Shown: positions 5,454-13,105 of the stretch, piece after piece
Numbering within the stretch: position 1 is the stretch's first letter
How the letters are laid out: each line of letters opens with the position of its first letter
From: a virus
DNA length: 22,107 nt
Virus record (IMG/VR): IMGVR_UViG_3300037041_000967
Span: 1 to 22,107 of that record
Reading direction: 5' to 3' (one strand)
Position numbers and translations under genes: made by a program
Notes under the pieces: model-generated
Databases searched by the model: none
Told to the model about the DNA's origin: nothing
The model's input: the letters and a program-made list of their open reading frames with translations, nothing else

Positions 5454-6244
5454 TGATAGATTTTAAAATAGAGGACAGAAAATACACTATCGGAGCAATC
5501 ACTATAGGCAATTATTACAAGATAAAAACCCATTTAGTGCTGAACGATATGGAAGGTAAGTATCAGGTTTTACGTGAACTAACCGGATGTCCTATGGAAG
5601 ATCTTATTCGTATTCCTTACAACGAATTAAAAGAACTATTTTCTTTGTTAGAAGTAATGCTAGAAAAAAGTTTACTTAAAGATAATGCAGTTGTAAACAA
5701 GATAGCTTTTAAAGGAGTAGATTATGGTTTAGTAGATTTTGATAAAATGACTTTAGGAGAATTTGCAGATCTAGATGTAATGGTAAATGATCCAAATGCA
5801 GATAATCGTTTGCATGAAGTAATGGCTATTCTGTATAGACGAATTACCAAACAGAGATTATTCTCTTTTGATGTGGAAGAATACGACACTGACAATTACA
5901 AAGAGAGATGTAAAATATTTTTAGATCTTCCTTTAAAGCATGCAAAATCAGCTACTGCTTTTTTTTTGTCTTTCGAGCTAGCATCTTTGGGAGCTACAGA
6001 AATCTTTTCAGCACAGACTCCGAAACAGAACAAGGAGATGATGAAAAAAATCCTCAAAGTATTGGAAGAAACTGGTACACCACAATTGCCAATCTTGCAA
6101 ATCGTGATCCGCTTAAGATCGATTCAGTTACTAAATTGGGCATCAAAGAAGCTCTTAACTTTCTCGCATGGCGTCACGATGAAAACCAAAAAGCTGAAAA
6201 ACAAAGTTCAGGAAATGTTCGTAAAATATAAAATTGTAAGATGA
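5453..6244 (+). CDS. Tail assembly chaperone, zero-frame (G-like) reading
   Basis: The protein should bind the tape measure and keep it soluble until the tube grows round it. Evidence is position (after the gp10-like gene, before tail proteins and tape measure), the mostly helical domain of about 190 residues, the motif ATAFFLSFE, and above all a T-like domain in the -1 frame near its 3' end. The zero frame stays open for another 65 codons beyond the A7 run and ends at TGA 6242-6244, inside the next ATG (ATGA). Those last residues read like noise: they have poor codon use and no family look. I think the true C-terminus comes from the -1 frame, giving a 259-residue product ending at 6231. An assembly error in a homopolymer would give the same picture. 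Confidence 0.75.
   Translation: MIDFKIEDRKYTIGAITIGNYYKIKTHLVLNDMEGKYQVLRELTGCPMEDLIRIPYNELKELFSLLEVMLEKSLLKDNAVVNKIAFKGVDYGLVDFDKMTLGEFADLDVMVNDPNADNRLHEVMAILYRRITKQRLFSFDVEEYDTDNYKERCKIFLDLPLKHAKSATAFFLSFELASLGATEIFSAQTPKQNKEMMKKILKVLEETGTPQLPILQIVIRLRSIQLLNWASKKLLTFSHGVTMKTKKLKNKVQEMFVKYKIVR
5959..5967 (+). promoter_or_regulatory. Candidate -1 frameshift slip site, T9
   Basis: In the zero frame the codons are GCT TTT TTT TTG, so T TTT TTT at 5959-5965 is a perfect X XXY YYZ slippery heptamer in the right phase. A -1 slip here leads into the open frame that encodes the T-like segment. It lies about 80 bases before the other candidate at 6044. Confidence 0.45.
6044..6050 (+). promoter_or_regulatory. 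Candidate -1 frameshift slip site, A7
   Basis: Zero-frame codons are ATG AAA AAA ATC across a run of seven A. Sliding back one base after the second AAA continues AAT CCT CAA in the -1 frame. It is not a perfect heptamer, because the base before the first AAA is G, but A runs of this length also allow ribosomal or polymerase slippage. It lies immediately before the recognisable T-like peptide. Confidence 0.5.
6049..6231 (+). CDS. -1-frame T-like C-terminal segment of the tail assembly chaperone
   Basis: The -1 frame is open from 5914 to TAA at 6229-6231 and has no ATG and no usable start. From 6049 it encodes about 60 residues that include GRNWYTTIANLANRDP, DSVTKLGIKEALNFLAWRH and a charged tail DENQKAEKQ. 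A Trp-containing start, a small-residue helix, a D..TKL turn, a second helix and a charged end are the usual pattern of the second segment of G/GT-type tail chaperones, which is made only by frameshifting. Codon use here fits the phage, with A or T mostly at third positions. The shift could occur at the A7 run or at the T9 run (then the segment starts at 5965); both give a 259-residue fusion. The start given here assumes the A7 site. Confidence 0.75.
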   Translation, partial: NPQSIGRNWYTTIANLANRDPLKIDSVTKLGIKEALNFLAWRHDENQKAEKQSSGNVRKI

Positions 6245-7863
6245 TAACGGTAGTTAATTTTAGACCGAAATTTTACTCGCCAGCATATAACCCTATCATC
6301 TGGTCTGTGACTTCTGACAAAGCAACAGAAATAGATTTTAATTATGTGTTTGACATGTACATAGATGATGTTTACATTAATAGATTTATTCAAAGACCAA
6401 ATCCAGCAGGAGTTGGTATGATTGATGTAAGCTCTATGGTAGATCCTTATTTAGAAATTGGTGATTTTGCTAATGAAGTAGGAGCACCTACTTCTAAGCC
6501 TTTTAAAATGGGATACAATGCAGTGTGTAATATTAAATTATTTGCGGGAGAACAATATCGTTCTGCTGCTAATGCAGATCCAATAACTTATGATGGTTTA
6601 CAAAACGTAACTCCAGGTAATCCTTCTTATCCATTAGGAGCACAAACTTTTTATGACGTTCTTGATCCTTCGGACGATAACGATGTACTTCCTGTTATTT
6701 GTTTACCTGCTTCTTTAGCATGGAAAGAACAACAACAACATTTACAAGCACAAATGCCAGCTCCTAGTACTCCAACAACAGTTAACTATGGAGATTACTA
6801 TGGGATATTTGGTTACATGGCACCTTATGTGTTAAAAAACAATTCTGTATTTCCTTCTACTACTTGTGGTGGTCCTGGTTTATACCTATCAGAAGCACCT
6901 AGATCTATAACCGGCGGAGTGTGGCAAACCACTTCTGCTGCTCCAAGTTACAACATTAATGCGCAAGCTTTAGATTACGATCGTTACACTGTTACATTTT
7001 TAAACCGTAATCCGATCTACGAAACATACGGAACCGGAGGTTTGTTACAAAACGCTTCTCCTAAAGTTGCTTGGTTTACTTTTTATTCTGCTACAGGAGA
7101 AGTAGGAAGTTATCCTATTGGTAACTACGAAACGAACTTTGGCGGTGGTCCTAGATATTCGTGCGGTGGTTCTATTGCTACTGGCGGAACTGGATCTTTC
7201 TCTAGTGTAAACAATCAAGAATTTTTATCTCTTAGAGTTGGTCCGCAAGATTTAGAAGACTTAGGTGTATTTGCATCGCTTGGTCAAGTACCAGAGTATT
7301 ACACAGTGCAACTTTTTAATGAATTAACTATTAGCGCTGGTTGTACAGCTAGTGGTGCACCAAGTGTTCCAGTATCTGAATTACTTACTATCGATATTGT
7401 AGAAGATTGCAGTTCTTATTTGTATCCACGTGCAAGAGTTTGCTGGTTAAACTCGTTAGGTGGTAGAGACTATTGGAATTTCACTATGAAGGCAGAAGAA
7501 TCAATCGATGCTAAATCAGACGAATTCTACCAAACAGAAGTTGATTGGAGTGCAACAACACCAGTAGTTTTAACTAATGATACCACACAAAACTGGTTAA
7601 AAGGTGGTGTGCGACAATACAATAGAGCAATAAAAACTAAATGGCAAATTACTTCTGATTTTCTAACTCAAGAACAAGTAGAATTTTTAAAAGGAATTGT
7701 AAAAAGTTCTCAGACTTGGGTTTATATCGGACGCGAAGATTTTCCATATACATGTAAAGTGTCAGAGCAATCTTACACAGTTAAAACTATAAAACAAGTT
7801 AAACTGTATACCGCTAATTTTGTACTAGAATTCAGCACAGAACAATCAATGCAAAATATTTAA
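6241..7863 (+). CDS. Tail-tip / baseplate structural protein, 540 aa
   Basis: A 540-residue, mostly beta-strand protein with no signal peptide. The C-terminal third has a recognisable pattern, RARVCWLNSLGGRDYWNF followed by a K-rich linker and a DFLTQEQVEFLKGIVKSSQTW segment. I associate this layout with tail proteins of Bacteroidota phages lying between the chaperone and the tape measure or tip genes. The middle is rich in Gly, Tyr and Ser (residues 200-330). The start ATG overlaps the upstream zero-frame stop (ATGA). The next gene begins one base after its stop, so it is surely one operon with the 1432-residue protein. A distal tail or baseplate role is inferred from place, not from motifs. 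Confidence 0.6.
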   Translation: MITVVNFRPKFYSPAYNPIIWSVTSDKATEIDFNYVFDMYIDDVYINRFIQRPNPAGVGMIDVSSMVDPYLEIGDFANEVGAPTSKPFKMGYNAVCNIKLFAGEQYRSAANADPITYDGLQNVTPGNPSYPLGAQTFYDVLDPSDDNDVLPVICLPASLAWKEQQQHLQAQMPAPSTPTTVNYGDYYGIFGYMAPYVLKNNSVFPSTTCGGPGLYLSEAPRSITGGVWQTTSAAPSYNINAQALDYDRYTVTFLNRNPIYETYGTGGLLQNASPKVAWFTFYSATGEVGSYPIGNYETNFGGGPRYSCGGSIATGGTGSFSSVNNQEFLSLRVGPQDLEDLGVFASLGQVPEYYTVQLFNELTISAGCTASGAPSVPVSELLTIDIVEDCSSYLYPRARVCWLNSLGGRDYWNFTMKAEESIDAKSDEFYQTEVDWSATTPVVLTNDTTQNWLKGGVRQYNRAIKTKWQITSDFLTQEQVEFLKGIVKSSQTWVYIGREDFPYTCKVSEQSYTVKTIKQVKLYTANFVLEFSTEQSMQNI

Positions 7864-7864
7864 T

Positions 7865-10800
7865 ATGAGAGCGTTACCGCAGTTATTTGTTAGAAGATAT
7901 GATGATATAAATGATCCTAATGCATGGGTTCTTTTAGATCTGTATGATACAGATCCTATTAAAATGAATCTAAGGGCTCAAGATGTAATGGATCCAACTA
8001 TTACTGCTGCTTCTTATTCTCAAACTTTTAGGATACCGCATTCATCTGCTAATGGTAAGTTTTTTAAACAAGCTTTTAATGTTAACCAAACACTATTTGA
8101 TCCTGCAGTAAAAGCACAAGCCTACATTAACAACGAAGGACAACTTTGGATGATGGGAGTTATCCAATTAATGAATGTGTATCGTGAAGATGCTACTGGT
8201 AAAATAGAATACGAAATTCTTTTTTTAAGCGAAGTTGCTGACTTTGCCACACAAATAGGTTTAAGTTCTGGTGGAGCAACTGGTGCTAACCAAGGTGGAT
8301 TTTTAACTAACCTAGATCTTTCTAAATACAACCACGAATTAAATTATAATAACATTACACTTTCTTGGACACAAGGATTTGGTGGTGCGGGAGGAGAACC
8401 TGGCGATATAGTTTATCCATTAATTGAGTGGGGTTACAACTATACCGGTTCAGGTACTGGAAGTTTTCCTACTATTCCAACTATGGCAACTACTGGAACT
8501 GTTGGAGCAACTGGTTCTAAACCTTTCTGTGATCCTAACTTTCCTTTATTCCAAGGACAAATGAAACCCGCTTTACGTGTTAAAGCAATTTGGGATGCAA
8601 TTTTTGATCGTACAGAATTCACTTACGAGTCTGAATTTATTCAAGGTAATGATTATGTAAATTCAGGAGGAATTACAGGTTCTAGTTACGGAGACGAATT
8701 TAAAGATCTGTATATTATTTCTGATAAGTATGCAAGAGCAACTTTATATGACGCAGGATTTACTGGTGGTACTGGTGCAGTAGAAAACGTTAATGCACAA
8801 TTAACTACTAATGCTTATTATCATTATACAAACTTTGCACAAAGAATAGGTTACTTGTATGCAGCATTTGATTTTGCAAATAACTTTAACGTGTCTTCCC
8901 AGGTATTTACAATCTCTGTTCCTGGTACTTATGAATTTACACTTACTGCTGATTACCAATGGGATCCAATTATTCCACCTACTGGATCTGAAATATTTAT
9001 ATTTTCTCTTTCCACTGTAGGTGGTGGTACAAGTTATGCTTCTGGCGTTGATTTCTTTGCACCAAGTTCTTTGAGTGGAACTATAAACGCTGTTGCAGTT
9101 TACACTTTTGCTGCAGGAGATACAATTCAGTTTTATAGTAATATTGTTGGTACTCCTTTCGGAGCTAGTTCTGTTCAGTTTTATGATTTAAAAATTACTA
9201 CCACACAAACCCCAACTAATGTTTTAGACATTACAGCGGTTTTACCAGATAATATCAAGCAAATTGATTTTGTAAGATCTGTTAATGAAAGATTTAAATT
9301 TGTATGGGAACCTAGTAAAACTAAACCTAAGCATTTTATAATTACTCCTTGGAAAGATTGGATTAGACAAGGAACCGTAAGGGATTGGACTGATAAATTA
9401 AACGATAAAAAAACTTACAAGTTAACGCCTTTATTCCAGTCACAACCACGTTTTACCACTTATAAAGATCAAGAAGATTCAGACTACATAAACTACAATT
9501 ACCAACAAGCAAAAAAGCAAGTTTATGGTCAGTTAAATCAGGATTCACAAATAGAAATTATTAAAGGTACTAAAGATGTACAAGGAATTTTTGCAACTTT
9601 ACCTTTAGCACCAATCGGTTACGGCGCGGGGGCATCCTCACTAGATGTAACTGCTGCAGAGACTTTTTTAATTCCACACGTTGCAAAAAATACACCAGTT
9701 AATGATGGACCTACTAAACGTGAACCTTTACAACCTAAATTAAGACTTGCTTGGTATAACCAATTATGTGGAAGCGGCGGACCTACAACTACAATTTCTA
9801 AATCCTGGTATTTAAGAGATGACGCTGGAGTAGCAAGAGAACAGGATCAAGTGCCTTTAATGAGTGCCTATTATCCTCATCCATGGAACAACCAAAACTT
9901 TTTATTAGATTGGAATAACTCTACAGTTACTTGGAATAATACTATTGCACCTAATCCAAATGGATTTTCTGGATTTACTACTTTCCAAAGATTTTGGGGA
10001 GATTGGTACGATGCAACCTACGGTCAAATTATAGAGGTTCCTTCTCCAAACGGAGGTATGATGCAAATTAGAGATTATGCTTATATTTTTGAAGGAGAAT
10101 TTGTTTTAGATTATTCTGATATCGTAGATCTTAAATTTAATGACCTAATTTGGATTAAAGATGCATACTATTTAGTTAACTCTATTAATGATTATGTAGT
10201 AAGTGAAGCAAGTCCATGTAAAGTTGTACTTTATAAAATTAGTAATATTGATTTAGCAATTTCTGCACCAAACCAAATAGTAGAAAATATCTGTTATTCA
10301 GTTTCTTCTATTTGTAACGCAGTATGTTGTCAAGAATTTAGTACAATATCTGCAGTTTTCGTTCCAGATCCAGATAACATTGTAGTTGGTACTAGATTCT
10401 TTTTAAATGCAGCAGGATCTATTTTTGCACCAGCTGGTTATTATTCTGACGGCACTTACGTTTATACTGTAAGTACAAGTTCTGTAGTTACTACTATTAA
10501 TACTGTTGGAGTTGGTCCAGCAGATTGTGAATGTGTTCCAGAATTAGATCCATTAGAACTTTGTTACTATGGTGCAACTGGTGATGCATGTTTAGCATGT
10601 TGCTGCCAAGGTGCAACCGGAGAATTCTGGATGCAAGATAACGATCCTGCAACTTGGTTTAACAACACAGTGTTTTATGCTAACTCTACAGGTTCTGCTT
10701 TCCCTCCAAATGGTTGGTATGCTTACGATAATACTAATTACGTTTTTATTAATAACGGAATTAGAACACAATCAGGATCTTGCGATATTTGTAACTGTTT

Positions 10801-12163
10801 AATTTACGATCTAACTCCTTATGTTGGATGTACAGGATCTACTTTATGTAATGCTTCTTGTTGTGTTAATGCTGCTAATTATAATTTCTTTGCAGATTCA
10901 GACGATTTAAATACTGCTACTGTACTATTTTCTAATCAGTCAGGAACACCAGTTCCTAATGGTTGGTATTACAATGGATTAGCAGCGGTACAAGTTTCTG
11001 GAGGCACTGGAGCAGTTAATGCTACAGGAGATCCTGGATCTTGTGAGCCTTGTGTTAATGAAACGCTTGATGTATTTTTTGATTTTAATTCTAATGTAAA
11101 CGGAACTGGATCATTTGTAATTACACGTTCTTTCGACGGTTTAAATTTTATGCCTGAAAGCACTAAGAGTTTAGTTACAATTCCTGCTAACACACCATTT
11201 AATTATACTGGACCAATTTCCCCAGGCACATACGTGAAAGGCACATTAGTTTATGGTGCTTCTCATGATACAGGATTATTTACTACTAAAATTGAAGGCG
11301 GATCTACTTTAGATTCACAAAGTACAGTTAGATTTAGTACTTATACCTACACACCAGGAAGTCCAAGTACAACAGGAACCGAATACAGATTCTCTGTTAA
11401 CTTAACTGGTACTGTTTATGATTGCGGATTAAGTGGTGGTACTGCTTGGAAGTGTACACCACCATCCTGTAATATTACAGGAGGAACAGGAGGTAATTCA
11501 GTTTACGTTTACACTAACGATTTAGAAGTATGTTGTGATCCACTTTACATTTACGATCAAGGTGTTGCAAGAATTGATACTGGCACTGAAGTTTTCTTAA
11601 ACGGTAATTGCACTGGTGGAACGGGCACTTGTTATGAATGTAATGATTTTCTTTCTGGATCTTATGCTGGTAATGATTATCACATTTACGAAAACTACTT
11701 TATCTGTAACGATTTAGGAGCAGGTACAATCCAATTTAACTGGACTGCTTTAGATAGACCAAACAGATTTAATTTATATGGTCCTTCAGGTTTACTTGCA
11801 TCATCAGGTTGGGTTGGTACTGCAACTTATCCAGGACCATGGGGCGCTTCATTAAGTACACCTAACAGTGGTACATTAGGAGTTCCTTATATTAATGGCA
11901 TGTACTTACAAGTAGAAGCAGGACCTGCAGATCCAACATCATCAATTTCAGATGCATGGCAAGGTACGTTCCTTTGTTCTAATTCTTGTTTCCAATATTT
12001 TAATAACGAACCTTTTAACTGGGTAGGTGATTGGCAAGATTGCGACGGTACTTGGCACTACTCAGAAACGATAACTTCTTATGGTTCAGTTTGCGCAAGA
12101 TTCGGTACACCGTTTACAATATCAGGAACAAATTTAACGCAATCGTTCTCATGTATTTCATAA
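7865..12163 (+). CDS. Large tail-tip protein with C-terminal Cys-rich modules, 1432 aa
   Basis: The first 150 residues carry LDLYDTDPIKMNLRAQDV, a run SYSQTFRIPHSSANGKFF and then NNEGQLWMMGVIQL. I associate this opening with large tail proteins of Bacteroidota phages. Residues 150-800 are a beta-rich body with a conserved-looking centre (FVRSVNERFKFVWEPSKTK, about 475-493). From residue 817 three Cys-rich modules follow, and then Gly/Thr-rich beta sequence up to the end (C-terminal Cys in SFSCIS). It probably forms the tail tip, with the C-terminal modules facing the host. An enzyme active site is not visible. The tetrapeptide GATG recurs four times. The gene begins one base after the previous stop. 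Confidence 0.65.
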   Translation: MRALPQLFVRRYDDINDPNAWVLLDLYDTDPIKMNLRAQDVMDPTITAASYSQTFRIPHSSANGKFFKQAFNVNQTLFDPAVKAQAYINNEGQLWMMGVIQLMNVYREDATGKIEYEILFLSEVADFATQIGLSSGGATGANQGGFLTNLDLSKYNHELNYNNITLSWTQGFGGAGGEPGDIVYPLIEWGYNYTGSGTGSFPTIPTMATTGTVGATGSKPFCDPNFPLFQGQMKPALRVKAIWDAIFDRTEFTYESEFIQGNDYVNSGGITGSSYGDEFKDLYIISDKYARATLYDAGFTGGTGAVENVNAQLTTNAYYHYTNFAQRIGYLYAAFDFANNFNVSSQVFTISVPGTYEFTLTADYQWDPIIPPTGSEIFIFSLSTVGGGTSYASGVDFFAPSSLSGTINAVAVYTFAAGDTIQFYSNIVGTPFGASSVQFYDLKITTTQTPTNVLDITAVLPDNIKQIDFVRSVNERFKFVWEPSKTKPKHFIITPWKDWIRQGTVRDWTDKLNDKKTYKLTPLFQSQPRFTTYKDQEDSDYINYNYQQAKKQVYGQLNQDSQIEIIKGTKDVQGIFATLPLAPIGYGAGASSLDVTAAETFLIPHVAKNTPVNDGPTKREPLQPKLRLAWYNQLCGSGGPTTTISKSWYLRDDAGVAREQDQVPLMSAYYPHPWNNQNFLLDWNNSTVTWNNTIAPNPNGFSGFTTFQRFWGDWYDATYGQIIEVPSPNGGMMQIRDYAYIFEGEFVLDYSDIVDLKFNDLIWIKDAYYLVNSINDYVVSEASPCKVVLYKISNIDLAISAPNQIVENICYSVSSICNAVCCQEFSTISAVFVPDPDNIVVGTRFFLNAAGSIFAPAGYYSDGTYVYTVSTSSVVTTINTVGVGPADCECVPELDPLELCYYGATGDACLACCCQGATGEFWMQDNDPATWFNNTVFYANSTGSAFPPNGWYAYDNTNYVFINNGIRTQSGSCDICNCLIYDLTPYVGCTGSTLCNASCCVNAANYNFFADSDDLNTATVLFSNQSGTPVPNGWYYNGLAAVQVSGGTGAVNATGDPGSCEPCVNETLDVFFDFNSNVNGTGSFVITRSFDGLNFMPESTKSLVTIPANTPFNYTGPISPGTYVKGTLVYGASHDTGLFTTKIEGGSTLDSQSTVRFSTYTYTPGSPSTTGTEYRFSVNLTGTVYDCGLSGGTAWKCTPPSCNITGGTGGNSVYVYTNDLEVCCDPLYIYDQGVARIDTGTEVFLNGNCTGGTGTCYECNDFLSGSYAGNDYHIYENYFICNDLGAGTIQFNWTALDRPNRFNLYGPSGLLASSGWVGTATYPGPWGASLSTPNSGTLGVPYINGMYLQVEAGPADPTSSISDAWQGTFLCSNSCFQYFNNEPFNWVGDWQDCDGTWHYSETITSYGSVCARFGTPFTISGTNLTQSFSCIS
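10310..11053 (+). repeat. Three tandem Cys-rich modules within the 1432-aa tail protein
   Basis: At protein level three units of about 85-90 residues repeat. Each opens with a Cys cluster (CNAVCC at 817-822, CLACCC at 909-914, CNASCC at 995-1000). Each has a middle block like FYANSTGSAFPPNGWY with a conserved P-x-G-W/Y-Y core, and each closes with a second Cys pair (C888/C890, C973/C976/C978, C1060/C1063). A weaker fourth Cys pattern follows near residues 1220-1260. The spacing suggests disulfide or metal-held small domains. The DNA copies are well diverged, so this is not a recent duplication. Confidence 0.7.
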
Positions 12164-12173
12164 AAAATAAAAT

Positions 12174-13091
12174 ATGCCTACAGTAGCAGTTAATATAAAT
12201 TTAAGTTCAATAGGAACGGATGCTGGACCCTTTACAATTTCAGACAATGTATCGGGTGTGCTAGCAACGGGAATTCCCCGTACTTCTTTATTGGCGAATT
12301 ATGTGGTAAATGCAGACGATACTGCAACACAAATTATTGTGACATCTACAGGTGTGTGTACAACTACGGTTACAATTCCAATCGATTTTCATCCGTGCGG
12401 AGATGCGCCCCCACCACCACCGCCACCTCCACCACCTCCACCTCCACCTCCGCCAGAGGATTGTAAAGAGAATGTGGTGATTAATGTTACTGATACTGGT
12501 TACATAAAATACTACAACTGTACAACAGAAGCCACTGAATACCAATTCATTTCAAGTTTAGGTAATGTGACTTTAACTAACTGTATAAATACGGCTACAA
12601 TTTTGCCAGGATTTCCTCTGGCAGATATTGCAGACTTTACAGTTGTTAGTACAGGAGTTGCTTGTGGTACACCACCACCAACACCTCCAACACCACCTCC
12701 GCCTACACCGCCACCAAGTTTCTATACAATAGAATTAAGAATGAATGGTATGGTAGATAGAAATGGTTCGTTTACGTTGTATCAATCACCAGATAATAGT
12801 ACATGGACACAAGTTGTAGAATTAACAACTAACGGTAATGAGGTAGCAATCCAAAACTTTAATGGAACGCCTGGTTATTACTACTATTATGATGTGGCAA
12901 AAACATTAGGAGGATCTGCTTTTGCTAATGCTTATAACACGTTGTTACCTAGCGACTTTAGTCCAGGACCAATTGAAGGAGCATATTGCGGAAGTAACTC
13001 GGTAACTTTCCCGAGTTTCCAATTACCAGATCCTTACCAATCTAAAAGTTATATCAGTTTTAACGGCACGTTAGATAGTGGATGTTTATAA
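12174..13091 (+). CDS. Adhesin-like tail protein with polyproline hinges, 305 aa
   Basis: Three small beta domains are joined by proline-rich hinges. Domain 1 (residues 1-77) opens with AVNINLSSIGTDAGPF and ends in STGVC plus an IPIDFHPC segment. A run of 16 prolines follows (12408-12455). Domain 2 (about 95-165) repeats the STGV-Cys ending. A second hinge of Pro and Thr (residues about 166-181) leads to domain 3, which starts FYTIELRMNGMV and reaches a C-terminal CL. The plan suggests a tail-tip accessory that reaches outward, for example a receptor-binding or structural spacer. No family name can be given. It lies 10 bases after the 1432-residue gene and 14 before the tape measure, with A-rich leaders on both sides. 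Confidence 0.6.
   Translation: MPTVAVNINLSSIGTDAGPFTISDNVSGVLATGIPRTSLLANYVVNADDTATQIIVTSTGVCTTTVTIPIDFHPCGDAPPPPPPPPPPPPPPPPEDCKENVVINVTDTGYIKYYNCTTEATEYQFISSLGNVTLTNCINTATILPGFPLADIADFTVVSTGVACGTPPPTPPTPPPPTPPPSFYTIELRMNGMVDRNGSFTLYQSPDNSTWTQVVELTTNGNEVAIQNFNGTPGYYYYYDVAKTLGGSAFANAYNTLLPSDFSPGPIEGAYCGSNSVTFPSFQLPDPYQSKSYISFNGTLDSGCL
12408..12455 (+). repeat. Run of 16 proline codons
   Basis: Sixteen consecutive CCN codons occur between an Ala and a Glu codon. The codons are mixed (CCA and CCT most often, with CCC and CCG), so this is not a simple repeat made by slippage of one triplet. A rigid polyproline II rod of about 5 nm is the expected structure (about 0.31 nm per residue). The Pro/Thr hinge at about 12670-12715 is a second one. 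Confidence 0.9.
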
Positions 13092-13105
13092 AATAATTAA
13101 ATAAA

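Noticed and set aside
5960-6050. Homopolymer runs as evidence of a broken pseudogene
   Set aside because: The -1 frame is intact to a natural stop and the gene class is known for frameshifting, so decay is less likely than programmed slip or an assembly error.
12288-12545. Minus-strand frame rich in Arg and Trp opposite the polyproline gene
   Set aside because: It is the reverse reading of the proline codons (CCN gives Trp/Arg/Gly), with no gene-like context.
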